From: Amycolatopsis nigrescens CSC17Ta-90
Lineage (GTDB): Bacteria > Actinomycetota > Actinomycetes > Mycobacteriales > Pseudonocardiaceae
DNA length: 64,000 bases
Assembly: GCF_000384315.1 (NCBI RefSeq)
Contig: NZ_ARVW01000001.1
Span: 7,733,001 to 7,797,000, forward strand
Direction of reading: 5' to 3'
Below the pieces are notes generated by a model. The model ran no database searches and was not told the origin of the DNA. It saw only the letters and a list, made by a program, of their open reading frames with translations. Below are positions 18,876-28,400 of this stretch, piece by piece (position 1 is the stretch's first letter; each line of letters opens with the position of its first letter). Both the position numbers and the translations under genes were made by a program.

Positions 18876-20027
18876 ATGAAGAAGCCCGAGGTGCTGATAG
18901 TCGGTGCCGGAATCGCCGGGCCCGCGCTCGCGTACTGGCTCGCCCGGAATGGATACCGGCCGACCGTCGTCGAGCATGCCCGGCAGCTGCGCTCCGGTGG
19001 CAGCGCGATCGTCGTGAAGGGTCCCGCGATCCCGGTCGCCGAGCGCATGGGCATCCTCCCGCAGCTGCGGGAGCTCGCCACCCGCAATCGGTCGCTGACC
19101 CTGCTCGACCCGGCCGGCAAACGAGTCCTGCGACTTCCCTCCTCCTCGGGAGGGTCACCGACGGTCGAGGTGACCCGGGCCGACCTGTCCGAGGTACTCC
19201 ACCGGTCGGCGCGGGGCGATGCTGAGTTCGTGTTCGACGACACGGTCACCGCAGTCGATCAGGACGAAGGCGGGGCCAACGTCACCTTTCGACGGTCCGC
19301 GCCACGGCGTTTCGACTTGGTGGTCGGTACCGATGGGATGCACTCCACCATACGGCGTCTGGTGTTCGGGCCCGAGCGGCAGTTCGTGCGCGACCTGGGT
19401 CTATACGGCGCGACCGTCCCGCTGGAACCCGACGCCATCGACGACCCGAGCGAGCTGACGATGCTGACCGTGCCGAACCGGATGCTGGTCGTCCACCCGT
19501 CGCGCACCACGCCGCTCGCGATCTTCACCTTCCGGGCCGCACGGCTGGCGCCCTACGACCGCAAAAACATCGCTCTCCACAAGCAAACCGTGGCCGACAC
19601 GTACGCCGACGTGCGGTGGCGGGCGCCGGAACTCGTGGCGGCGTACCTCGACCACCCGGCCCCGTTCTTCGACCCCCTGACCACCGTCCGGATGCCCTCG
19701 TGGTCTCGCGGACGGGTCGTACTACTCGGGGACGCGGCGGCGGCCACAGCCCTGCTGGGCGACGGGTCCAGCAGGGCGATGGCAGGAGCGTATGCCCTCG
19801 CGGAAGAACTCGCCTCCCACCACGGCGATCACGCCCGCGCCTTCGCCGCCTACGAGTCGCGGCTCCGCCGCGAAGTGCAACCGCGGCAGCGACGCGTCGG
19901 CCTGCTCTCCAGACTCATGGTGCCCAGCACCCGACCAGGCCTCGTGGTACGCAACACGGTGGGCCGCGCGGTCGGTCGCACGAACCGGATCACCTCTCGC
20001 GAAACCGCAAACGGAAAGACCGTGTAG
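18876..20027 (+). CDS. FAD-dependent monooxygenase
   Basis: This 383-residue protein is a flavoprotein hydroxylase of the PheA/TetX-like class. The FAD Rossmann motif GAGIAG is at residues 10-15. A DG motif sits in VVGTDGMHSTIRR, and the late FAD-binding segment is VVLLGDAAAATALLGDGSS. Such enzymes hydroxylate aromatic or polyketide substrates, or degrade antibiotics, with NAD(P)H and oxygen. ATG 18876 follows GAGAGG. It is probably controlled by the divergent ArsR protein, which suggests inducible detoxification or catabolism. The substrate cannot be inferred. Confidence 0.88.
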   Translation: MKKPEVLIVGAGIAGPALAYWLARNGYRPTVVEHARQLRSGGSAIVVKGPAIPVAERMGILPQLRELATRNRSLTLLDPAGKRVLRLPSSSGGSPTVEVTRADLSEVLHRSARGDAEFVFDDTVTAVDQDEGGANVTFRRSAPRRFDLVVGTDGMHSTIRRLVFGPERQFVRDLGLYGATVPLEPDAIDDPSELTMLTVPNRMLVVHPSRTTPLAIFTFRAARLAPYDRKNIALHKQTVADTYADVRWRAPELVAAYLDHPAPFFDPLTTVRMPSWSRGRVVLLGDAAAATALLGDGSSRAMAGAYALAEELASHHGDHARAFAAYESRLRREVQPRQRRVGLLSRLMVPSTRPGLVVRNTVGRAVGRTNRITSRETANGKTV

Positions 20028-20111
20028 CAGCTGGAACCCATGACGGATGACGGCGGCGCATCGCAAGTGGTCGAGCGGCGCTACAACGTGCCAATGCACG
20101 TATTTGCAGAC

Positions 20112-20249
20112 TCATCTGGGGAACGCGGCCATGCTGGGGCCGCAGGCTTCATCCGCGCCGGCGGCCACCGGTTTCGCGACGGTGACCGCGCCGATCATCA
20201 TCAGGCTGACCGTCAGCCCGCGGACCAGCCGGTTGATCCTAGATCTCAT
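20112..20249 (-). CDS. Very short secreted peptide ORF
   Basis: This 45-residue ORF has a clear signal peptide (Arg-rich start, hydrophobic core, cleavage near VAAGADE), followed by only about 14 residues with one Cys. ATG 20249 follows GGCGAGAAC and overlaps the TGA of the upstream SGNH-like fragment as ATGA, suggesting translational coupling. It may be the truncated N-terminus of a larger secreted protein rather than a functional peptide. I do not recognise the family. Confidence 0.4.
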   Translation of the reverse strand: MRSRINRLVRGLTVSLMMIGAVTVAKPVAAGADEACGPSMAAFPR

Positions 20250-20422
20250 GTTCTCGCCTTTCTGATAACCCTTGCGGTGAAGGCGGCCGCGTAGGCGGTT
20301 CGGCCTTGTTCGTTGGGGTGGAACCAGCTCATCGGGGGAGCGTGTTCGACACACCTGGCAGCAACCTTGGCGACCGCCTTCCTGCACGGCCCCTTGCTCG
20401 GATTGCCTTCGTGTAGCTGATG
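20246..20422 (-). pseudogene. C-terminal remnant of an SGNH/GDSL hydrolase
   Basis: The frame encodes a basic Cys-containing stretch followed by SWFHPNEQGRTAYAAAF. This resembles the final catalytic block of secreted SGNH esterases, where His is followed by PNxxG. The Asp normally two or three residues before that His is replaced in the MSWFH context. No GDSL or oxyanion blocks occur upstream, and other frames upstream do not continue the protein convincingly. About 58 residues remain, so this is a 5'-truncated gene. Assignment rests on one short motif. Confidence 0.45.
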
Positions 20423-20628
20423 TTGGGAAACGGCGTGAAGCCAAGCGAGTAGTACAGGGGTCCACGGGTGCCTGGAAGTCGTCTCCACCGGCTACTCCGG
20501 ACGGCACCGGCATCGTGGACGACTGCCGTCGCACACCCATTCACTCGATGGGTTGTTGAGGCTGTGAGGGACGCTTCCGTTTTGTCACGACGGCGTCGAA
20601 CGGGCCGCGGTTCTGGTTCAATGCACTC

Positions 20629-21870
20629 ATGGATCCATTGTCGGTGCGGTCGGACGACGAGGATTACGAGTTCCTTCGGCGGGTTCGTCTACGCCGCCGC
20701 GAGCCCAATCCCGATACCATGACGTTTCTGGAGCGACTACAGGAAGGCATATGCCAGCGTCGACCTCCACAGGTGCCGCTGAACAACGAGGCCATCCGCT
20801 CAATGCGGCCGAACCTGACCGAAGCCGAGCTTGCCGATTTGAGCCGGTACTTCGCGGAGGTCGCCTCCTCGATCCGGCCCCCGACACAGTTCGAAGGCTC
20901 ACACCATCAGAAAGTCCAGCTCTGTGCGGCCGAGATCGATGAAGCTGTGGCGCGCCTCGGGCGGTGGCCGAACGCGGACAACCCGCCGCTGTTCGCGCTC
21001 ATGGAGTACGGCCATGTGAATGCCCGCACGATCCGGGCGCCGCACACCGGCGACCACATCGTGCTTGTAGACACTGAGCTGATGCAGTTCCTGTTTCAAT
21101 TCAGCAAGGCGGTGGCACTGGCTATACCCACCGGGCCCCCGGCTCCGAACGGGATCCTGTGTTACGCCACCAACATCGACGATGTGCGCGCACACCTTCA
21201 GAGCACCCGGGAACCATCGCGACGCTTCGCCAGCGTGGTGTTCCACTATGCCACCACTGGTCGCGCGTCCTCCGCCGAATCCTACCGCGTGCCGCCGGCG
21301 ACCGAGCGCCTCTACGGGATCATCATGCAGTCCGCGCAGACCTTCGCTCTCGCTCACGAGTACGCCCACGTGTTGGATGGGCATCTGCGCGATGGGCGCC
21401 GCGATGTCACCGGCGTCGACGGAGAGCGCGTATCTCTGTCGCGGTGGGCGATGGGTCTGGAAATGAAGGCCGATCGCATCGGTCTCGACCTCACCGCCGA
21501 CATCATGGGCAAAGCGGGCTACGACATCAACTTCACCTACTGGGGCGTCGAACTTTTCCTATGCGCCAACGAGATCGCGCTGAAGGCAATCTCGCTGCTG
21601 CGCACTGGCGATGAGCACGGCTTGCAGGACGCAGAGAAACATCAGGTCGCGCTCTTTCACGCCAGAAGGACAGCCCTCGACTTCCTTTTCCATACGGACC
21701 TCGAAAAGAAGGTTGGCAAGGCCGCCAGCGACCGCGCATGGAGTCAGATTGAGAAGGGCCTGCACGCGGTCCGCGACATTATGGACCTGCTGTGGGAAGA
21801 GGACGTTGCGCCATTTCTGAAAGTAGCCCATGCCGACGGTGTCCGCCCGGCCGCGGTCTGGGAGAGCTAG
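20629..21870 (+). CDS. Putative HExxH zinc metalloprotease-like protein
   Basis: This 413-residue protein is mostly unrecognised. It contains HEYAH at residues 243-247, the zincin HExxH form, in AQTFALAHEYAHVLDGHL. About 30 residues on, LEMKADRIGLDL resembles the E-x2-AD-x2-G third-ligand helix of M48-like gluzincins. No signal peptide or membrane helix is seen, so it is probably cytoplasmic. ATG 20629 has only a weak ribosome site. The stop overlaps by 4 bp that of a convergent small membrane protein gene. Peptidase activity is inference from the motif pair; a conserved fold without catalysis is possible. Confidence 0.65.
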   Translation: MDPLSVRSDDEDYEFLRRVRLRRREPNPDTMTFLERLQEGICQRRPPQVPLNNEAIRSMRPNLTEAELADLSRYFAEVASSIRPPTQFEGSHHQKVQLCAAEIDEAVARLGRWPNADNPPLFALMEYGHVNARTIRAPHTGDHIVLVDTELMQFLFQFSKAVALAIPTGPPAPNGILCYATNIDDVRAHLQSTREPSRRFASVVFHYATTGRASSAESYRVPPATERLYGIIMQSAQTFALAHEYAHVLDGHLRDGRRDVTGVDGERVSLSRWAMGLEMKADRIGLDLTADIMGKAGYDINFTYWGVELFLCANEIALKAISLLRTGDEHGLQDAEKHQVALFHARRTALDFLFHTDLEKKVGKAASDRAWSQIEKGLHAVRDIMDLLWEEDVAPFLKVAHADGVRPAAVWES

Positions 21871-22319
21871 GCGAACCAGGTAATGCCCAGCGAGCCGAGC
21901 ACCATCGTCAGCGACACGTAGGCCATCACGACGGCGCGGCGCAGGTCCCGGCACGCACGGCGCAGCCGATCCCGACGCCGCGTGATCAGCTCATCCAGCG
22001 ACGCCTCAGCCAGGCGACGGGCCGGGAACCCGTACGCTGCCCGCATCGCGACAAAGCCACCGATGGCGCTGATCGCGACCGCGAACAACAACAGGGCCCC
22101 GGCGACGATCTTGCCAGCGGTGTCCAGCGTTGCTGCGCCGCCGGCACCACGAATCGAGGCGACCACGGTCGTCAGGGCGACCAGGCCACCGAGCCCATTG
22201 CGCCACTTCTCCGCCTGTGCCCGCACCGCGTCCAGCTCGCCCGCCTGCAGATCCTGCAACTCCTCGGCCCGGCGTAAATCACTCGGAGTAGCGGACGCCC
22301 CTGGGGTGACTTTAACCAT
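21867..22319 (-). CDS. Small membrane protein of unknown function
   Basis: This 150-residue protein has a charged N-terminal helix (DLRRAEELQDLQAGELDAVR), two or three hydrophobic segments (about residues 42-62, 70-92 and 130-148) and an Arg-rich cytoplasmic loop LITRRRDRLRRACRDLRRA. I do not recognise the family. ATG 22319 follows GGGGGAAT. It overlaps the upstream Cys-rich gene by 8 bp, so the two form a coupled pair, and it converges on the zincin-like gene with a 4-bp overlap. Confidence 0.6.
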   Translation of the reverse strand: MVKVTPGASATPSDLRRAEELQDLQAGELDAVRAQAEKWRNGLGGLVALTTVVASIRGAGGAATLDTAGKIVAGALLLFAVAISAIGGFVAMRAAYGFPARRLAEASLDELITRRRDRLRRACRDLRRAVVMAYVSLTMVLGSLGITWFA

Positions 22320-22692
22320 CCGGATTCCCCCATTCCACGTTCAGCGTCCAGTAGGCGCCGCAACCCTCGCCGCGCGGTGCACCGGGATGATGGCTCCGGC
22401 AGCAGCAATACACTGTGACCTCGCGTTTGGACGGTCCACCCGTTGCAGCAGCAGCCCGCATCGCCTTGTCGAACAGCCGGTCCCGGATCGGCGCCCAGTT
22501 CGCATCCCGGTATGACACAATCGGTTCCCGGAACGCCGCCGCATGCCGGCACCGCACGCACGGACCTTCAATGATGATTTCCTCCGGATCCTGCTCGTCC
22601 GGCAGGATCCGCACCTCTGCCTCCTTCGCGGCGACCCGGTTGTAGGACGGGTGATGCGTCACCTCATAGGGCAGTGGCTCGGGAGTGGTCAC
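22312..22692 (-). CDS. Cys-rich protein, possible zinc ribbon
   Basis: This 126-residue protein has CVRC near residue 45, then CCCRSHHPGAPRGEGCG near residue 95. The spacing could form one or two zinc sites. There is no membrane segment or signal peptide. The start GTG 22692 is the first in frame and has no clear ribosome site. The gene overlaps the membrane protein gene downstream by 8 bp and is probably translated with it. Function unknown; a zinc-ribbon partner for the membrane protein is conceivable. Confidence 0.55.
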   Translation of the reverse strand: MTTPEPLPYEVTHHPSYNRVAAKEAEVRILPDEQDPEEIIIEGPCVRCRHAAAFREPIVSYRDANWAPIRDRLFDKAMRAAAATGGPSKREVTVYCCCRSHHPGAPRGEGCGAYWTLNVEWGNPDG

Positions 22693-22822
22693 CCGAACAT
22701 TCTATCCAAACACCCACGGCAACCTCAACGGTGTGCCTGAGCACGGATATCTCCGGGTTCCTCAGCGGATGATCGACTGGCAAGCATTCATGGCCGAAGC
22801 CAGGCGCGGCGGATATCGACTG

Positions 22823-23365
22823 CTACACAGCGATGATATCCCACGGGGCGAGGTGTCTACCGCCACCCCCACACCACTCACCTTCACCCTCGTACCAGTT
22901 TCCCTTGGGTCGCACTGACAGCTCAAACTTCTGGTTGAGTGGTACTCGCTTGCCGATGGTGTAGATAGTACGTACTCCATCGGGGATAGCAAAGAAGCGA
23001 CCGTTGAAATTGTCGAGTGGAACGTCGTAGAATTTCCCAACTTCATGCCAGCCCAGATCCCGTGATGCCCTGGGACCAACGGACTCAATAATCACCTCAT
23101 GAACTAACATGCCGTCCTGATTTACGTCGCCCGTCAACACCCCGCCGCCCAGTAGCCAGGAATGCTGTGTCTGGCAAGTGTCGGGTGGATCGAATCCCCA
23201 GTGGTTGAATTGTAGGAGATTGTTGGAGTTTGCTGCGATCCTTTGCGGGTCTGGAGGGAAGTGCCAGTACGCATGGGCATTATGCGGGAAGACGAGTCCG
23301 ATTCCAACTGTCGTCGCCCCGGCTGCGATTATCGTCAGCAGGCGCCGTCGTAGTCCGATGCTCAT
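22823..23365 (-). CDS. Secreted protein of unknown function
   Basis: This 180-residue protein has an N-terminal signal peptide (RRRLL followed by a hydrophobic core, cleavage near AHA at residues 30-32). The mature part is rich in Trp, Gly, Asn and His, with Cys in PDTCQTQH and EWCGGGG. Alternating hydrophobic segments suggest a beta-rich extracellular fold. ATG 23365 follows GAAAGGGG. GC is lower than in core genes of the window and several A/T-ending codons occur. It belongs to a cluster of five short secreted proteins. No family recognised. Confidence 0.65.
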   Translation of the reverse strand: MSIGLRRRLLTIIAAGATTVGIGLVFPHNAHAYWHFPPDPQRIAANSNNLLQFNHWGFDPPDTCQTQHSWLLGGGVLTGDVNQDGMLVHEVIIESVGPRASRDLGWHEVGKFYDVPLDNFNGRFFAIPDGVRTIYTIGKRVPLNQKFELSVRPKGNWYEGEGEWCGGGGRHLAPWDIIAV

Positions 23366-23436
23366 GATACCCCTTTCATGTTTATATTGACTGGTTGGAG
23401 CACTGTTGTGGTTGCGGCAACTCTCGCTTGGCCGAG

Positions 23437-23871
23437 TTAATGCTCGTAGATCCCACTCCACGCTTCTCCGTTCCAGTCGCCGATGATCCAGACTTGTGCT
23501 TGCCACGGCTGCAGGCCGGGCCACTGGTCGACGATCTCGTCGGTGTTCGCTCCGCAGCCAAGCACGGGCGGCGTCGCACATTCTTTGCGACCGCCACCGA
23601 CTCGCTGTCCTCCCTGGTACAGACTGACCATTACGGTGAGACGGGACACCGACTGCTGACAATTCACCCAGCCGGCACCGTACATACTGTTCGGACGCGG
23701 ATCGACAACATCGGCGATCGCGCCAGCGGAACAGTCCGCCGGCGCCGCCCCAGCGGGCGCTGCGCCATTATCACTGGTCGCACTCGCGGCCCCAGCGCCG
23801 CCAACCAACAGTCCCCCCGCGGAGACGGCGACGAGGCCGTATCCAACGAGCCTGCTCAACAGGCGCGTCAT
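23437..23871 (-). CDS. Secreted Cys-containing protein of unknown function
   Basis: This 144-residue protein has a signal peptide (MTRLLSRLVGYGLVAVSAGG, cleavage near ASA). The mature part of about 115 residues has four Cys, suited to two disulfides, and ends in a Trp-rich segment DWNGEAWSGIYEH. A similar ending, FDGEAWLCVW, closes the protein at 25090-25431, so the two may be distant relatives. ATG 23871 follows AAAGGGG. It is divergent from the group starting at 24157. Confidence 0.65.
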   Translation of the reverse strand: MTRLLSRLVGYGLVAVSAGGLLVGGAGAASATSDNGAAPAGAAPADCSAGAIADVVDPRPNSMYGAGWVNCQQSVSRLTVMVSLYQGGQRVGGGRKECATPPVLGCGANTDEIVDQWPGLQPWQAQVWIIGDWNGEAWSGIYEH

Positions 23872-24156
23872 TGGCCACCCCTTTCCTGAAGATCTGTACT
23901 TGGTGTCGGCAAAAACTCTGCCTGAACGCACTGACAGATTGTTTTCAGGTTGCTGTCGGTCGCAGCCGGACCGCCCTGACCTGCCGACGCCCCCAGTCGG
24001 GCCAGTGCACAGATACGCCGCCGGTGAAGGCCCGCGGCGCGGGAGGATTCACGTCTAGGCGAACTGTCAGTGTTGCGAAAGTGGATCGAAAGAACCGCTG
24101 GATATGCTGAAGTGCGAGGATAACCAAGAGTGGATATCCTGCAGAGGGGAGTGACT

Positions 24157-24591
24157 GTGCGTCGAACTATTGTGACTTTCTTTTTAATGGTTGTAGCGGT
24201 AATGTTTTCGATGGTCGCCACGGTGGCACATGCGCAAGAGTCCGTTGGTGTCGCAACCGGAAAATCCGAGGTGCGCGAGCCGCACTACACAGTGTGGGCC
24301 TACGGTGTCAACGGCCGGGACAGCGTCGCTGACTGGAAGCGGTGTGAGAATTTCCCGAGTGTCGGGGCCTGTCCGGATATATTCGCCACGATCAACCGCG
24401 GGGACGATCTGATTGTCATGTGTCAGCGGCCTGGGGAAATTGTGGGTGGCAACCCTTATTGGGTCAAGGTCTTCGGTGCGGTCACCGGGTGGCGCGCGGT
24501 TTGGGTGGCCAGTCATTTCATCGACTACCCGGATGACGTACTCCCGAATGTTCCGCGCTGTGATTTTGTCGGCGACTCAACCCGCGATTGA
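24157..24591 (+). CDS. Secreted SH3-like domain protein
   Basis: This 144-residue protein has a signal peptide rich in Met, Val and Phe (cleavage near AHA). The mature part resembles a bacterial SH3 fold: VREPHYTVWAYG, then GDDLIVMCQRPGEIVGG and YWVKVF...WVASHFI. Cys residues could form disulfides. GTG 24157 is preferred because GAGGGG lies 8 bases upstream; GTG 24151 would be too close. The start of the gene is unusually A/T-rich, a sign of transfer. The next secreted gene begins 13 bp downstream, so they form an operon. Confidence 0.65.
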   Translation: MRRTIVTFFLMVVAVMFSMVATVAHAQESVGVATGKSEVREPHYTVWAYGVNGRDSVADWKRCENFPSVGACPDIFATINRGDDLIVMCQRPGEIVGGNPYWVKVFGAVTGWRAVWVASHFIDYPDDVLPNVPRCDFVGDSTRD

Positions 24592-24604
24592 TCAGGTGGA
24601 TGCT

Positions 24605-25069
24605 ATGAAGATTGCGCGGCAAACCCTGGTGTCGCTGACTATCGCCGCGGCCCTCGGGCTGACCGGAGGAACGGCGTTCGCGACCACGAACACGGCGTCG
24701 AACGCCACCGCAACGTCGAGTGACCGGCAGGCGTCGAGCCTTGCTGCCCAGTTCGACTGGTGGCTTCTGGCGGCAGGTGACATTACGTCCCGAACCTGGG
24801 TCTCCAATCAGGTCGGCTGGACGAATATCAAGGTCAATAACGTATATGACGATGTACCTAACAACCCGTGCAGCAGTATGAATTTCCGCCTGGAACGATG
24901 GAATGGGTGGTTCTGGTCGGAAATCGGCACGCAGACCGCTAACAGGTGCGACGGGCCGGATGATCTGGTGTTTCATACCAGCGGTGGCGAGTACCGTTTC
25001 GTCGCCAGTCCTGCTCGTGGACCCGGTGGGCCGCAGGTCGACGCCGACGGGATCGTCTACTACCCCTAA
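24605..25069 (+). CDS. Secreted protein of unknown function
   Basis: This 154-residue protein has a signal peptide (MKIARQTLVSLTIAAALGLT, cleavage near AFA), then a Thr/Asn/Ser-rich linker of about 30 residues. A Trp- and Asn-rich domain with two Cys follows (NPCSSMNF and ANRCDGP). ATG 24605 follows AGGTGG. It stands between two other secreted-protein genes on the same strand with gaps of 13 and 20 bp. Its pattern of Trp/Phe and Gly suggests a beta-sandwich. No family recognised. Confidence 0.62.
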   Translation: MKIARQTLVSLTIAAALGLTGGTAFATTNTASNATATSSDRQASSLAAQFDWWLLAAGDITSRTWVSNQVGWTNIKVNNVYDDVPNNPCSSMNFRLERWNGWFWSEIGTQTANRCDGPDDLVFHTSGGEYRFVASPARGPGGPQVDADGIVYYP

Positions 25070-25089
25070 CCTCGAGGGAGCTGTGTGTG

Positions 25090-25431
25090 ATGAGAGTGAA
25101 CAAGGCTATCGCCGTGCTGGCCATGTCGGCGGCAGCGCTGGTGGGCGGTGCCGGCGTCGCGGTCGCCGACGAGGTCAATGCCTCGGCTGGGCCGTGCACT
25201 AAGGACGTGACCGGCGCTTGGGAGATTTGCATCAACTATGAAATCGACGGCGCATGGGCCTCGGGTGCGGGGCCGGCAGATCGCGAAATCTTCATTCGAA
25301 TCAGCGATCCCGCCGGAAACAAATTCGTCGATTCCGGCTGGGGCTGGGCAACCACTTCGGAACTGCCCTACGGCAACCTCGCCTGTATCACCGACGGGTT
25401 CGACGGCGAGGCATGGCTCTGTGTTTGGTGA
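25090..25431 (+). CDS. Short secreted protein of unknown function
   Basis: This 113-residue protein has a signal peptide ending in AVA at residue 26, and four Cys in the mature part (GPCTKD, EICINY, NLACITD and AWLCVW). The compact Cys-rich form suits an extracellular protein such as an inhibitor or structural protein, but this is a guess. ATG 25090 lies 9 bases after GGGAG; GTG 25087 is an alternative. It is the last gene of the plus-strand secreted trio and converges on the SARP regulator, with a hairpin just beyond. Confidence 0.6.
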   Translation: MRVNKAIAVLAMSAAALVGGAGVAVADEVNASAGPCTKDVTGAWEICINYEIDGAWASGAGPADREIFIRISDPAGNKFVDSGWGWATTSELPYGNLACITDGFDGEAWLCVW

Positions 25432-25458
25432 TCACCCTTGATGCCACGCGCATCTTCT

Positions 25459-28400
25459 TCAGTGCTCCGGCAGGGCCGTGCCCAGCACGGCCCTGCCGCG
25501 TGCGGCCGGCCGCCGTTCGGTGCTGGGGGAGCGGATTTCGCTGAGCCAGTTCGTGCACAGCCCTATGTCGCGGTGGAGCGCAGCGGCCGTGTCGCGGGGT
25601 GGATTGCCGAGGGCGGTCAGGATGGCGGCGTGGCAGGCGAGTGCGCGGGCGTGTTCGACGCGGTGGCCGGTTTCGGTGCTGGTGGTGATGGCGCGGCGGG
25701 CGTGCTCGTCGGCCAGTCGCAGTGACGCGGTTCTGTTGAGCGGATGTCGGTTGCGGTGTGTTTCCAGGTGGATTCGGGCGAGCGCGATGTGTGCCCGGAT
25801 GCCGTGGCCGAGGCAGCCGACGGTGCGCGCCGAGGTGAGGGCTTCTTCGGCGAGTGCGCGGGCGTGGTCGAGGTTTCCTCGTCGCCGGTTGACGTGGGCG
25901 AGACCGACCAGGGTCTCGACCCGCGCCTGCTGGATGCCGGCGTGGTCGGCGATGTGGAGCGCCTGGTGGTAGCGCTCGTTCGCGTGGTCGATCCGGTCGT
26001 CCACGAGGTCGATGCCGGCCCGGGCGTTGAGGGTGCGGACCTGTCGTGGGAGATCGGCCAGTTCGTGGGCGATGGCCACGCTGAGGTCTGCGTGTGCGCG
26101 GGCGGCGTCGAGGTCGCCGCGGTCGCAGTGAAGACGGGACAGCGCCATGGCCCCGAGGACCTCGGTCGCCCGGTGTGGCAGGCGGCGGGCGAGCGCCAGG
26201 CAGTCGATGAGGTGGGTCGCCGCGGTGGCGAAGTTGCCGCGCTGGTGTTCGGCGGTGCCGATCGCGAACTGGGCGAGCGCGCGGCCGATGTCGTCGTTGG
26301 TCCGGTCGCACAGCTCAAGCGCGAGGCGGGCGTGGGTGACCGCGTCCTCAAGGCGCCCCATCAGTTCGTAGACGGTACTGAGATGATCGAGTGCGACCTG
26401 CTGCCTGCCCGCCGCGTGGGATCCTCGACCGGGCGGCAGGGCGAGTGCTTGCTGGTGGAAGGTCAGGGCGACCGTCAGGTTTCCCAGATTCTGGTGGGCG
26501 AGCCCGATCGCGGTGAGCAGGGAGCCTTCCGCGTCAGTCCAGCCGACCGCGCGCACCAGTCGCAGTGCGGCGTCGCCGAGGTCGATCACCAGCGGGTTAC
26601 CGCCGTTGTGGGTGTGGAGGTGGATCGTGTTCACCGCGGCGGCGGCCGCGCCGAGCGGGTCGCCGTCGGCCTTGGCGGCGATTTCGGTGGCGTGCGCGGT
26701 CAGCTGCCATTCGTTGAGCCGGCGGTTGTTCGCGAAGTATCCGCGCAGCGTTGCGCCGAGTCGCCAGGTTCGGTCGTGGGGGCCGTGCGCGGCGCTGTGC
26801 GTGACCGCGGCGACCAGGTTGTCGCGTTCGTGGTCGAGCCACTCGACGGCGTCGATGGCGCTGCGAGGCTGGACGGGTGAGATCGCGGTGGGTACGGGTG
26901 GCAGTGGTAGCCGGATGTGGAGCGGGTCGAGCAGCTTGGCCGCGGCGTCGGCGCTGTGGGTGTACCAGTCGAGTAGCCGTTGTCGCGCCTGGTCGAGGCC
27001 GTCGTCGGTGCTCGCCAGCTCGGCGGCGTAGGAGCGGAGTAGGTCGTGGCGGGCGAAGCGGCCGCATGGCAGGTCGTCGACCAAGTGCGCCTTGGTGAGC
27101 GCTTGCAGTGAGTCCACGGCCTCGGCCCGGTTGATGCCCGCGATGGCGGCGACCGCGTCCGGGGTGAAGTCGGGCCCTGGTGCCGCCGCGAGCAACCGGA
27201 AGATTCGCTGGTCGCGGGCGTTGAGCCGCTGGTAGGAGTGCGTGAAGGCCGGGCGCACCGCGGAGGAGGGGTCGTCGTCCACCTCGAGCGCGCTCAGGCC
27301 CGCGGCGCGGAGATCGGCCGCGTAGTCAGCGATGCTTCGGCCACCGCTGGTCGCGTTGACAGCGGCGATGCGCAGTGCCAGCGGCAGGTAGGCGCAGAGC
27401 CTGGCGAGCGTGGCCACGGCCGCGGGTTCATGTTGGGCGGCCTCCCCGATGCCGTTTCGCAGCACCGTGTGCGCTTCGGCCGGGGGGAGCGGGTCGAGCC
27501 GGACGGCGCGCACGCCATGACTGGCCTCGAGCCCGGGAAGCCGGTCTCGGCTGGTGATCACGACCGCGCTGCCTGGCGAGCCCGGCAACAGCGGGCGCAC
27601 CTGCTCGGCGGTCGCGGCGTTGTCCAGCAGGATCAGGATCCGGCGGTCGGCCAGCACGCTCCGGTAGAGCGCGGCGGCCCGGTCGATGTCGGCCGGCACT
27701 TGTTCCGCGGCGACCCCGAGTGAGCCGAGCAGGCCGGTGAGTGCCTCGAGTGTGCGTACCGGGGCTTGGTGGGCGAATCCGAGCAGGTTGAGGTAGAGCT
27801 GACCGTCGGGGAACCGGTCGGTGGCGCGGTGCGCCCAGTGCACGGCGAGTGCGGTCTTGCCCACGCCCGCCGTGCCGACGACCAGTGCCAGGCCGACCCC
27901 AGGTGCCTCACCGAGCAGAAGCCGGTCCAGCCGTTCGAGATCGGCGTCCCGGCCGGTGAACCCCGCGGTCGCCGCCGGCAGCTCGGCAGGGGTGACCGGT
28001 GGCGTGCGTCCCGGCCGGGGCGGGGCGGCGATCTCCAGCCTCGGGTCCGAGGTGAGGATCGCCTGGCGCGCCCGGCGAAGCGAGGGTGAGGGATCCAGGC
28101 CGAGCTCGTCGGCGAGCAGCCGGCTCGCGCGCCGGTACTCCTCCAGCGCGTCGGCCCGGCGGCCTGCCCGGTACAGCGCGATCATCAGCAGCTCGCGCAG
28201 ATCCTCCCGGAGCGGGTACTCACCACACAGGGCGGTCAGTTCGGTGATGACGATTTCGTGCTCGCCGAGCGAGGACCGCACCTCCGCCCACCGGCATCGC
28301 GCGGCGAAACGCTGCTCGCTGAGCCGCACCCCCTCGTCGCGCAGGAGTGCTTCGGAGCGCACACCACCGAACGGCTCACCCCGCCACAACCCCAGCGCAG

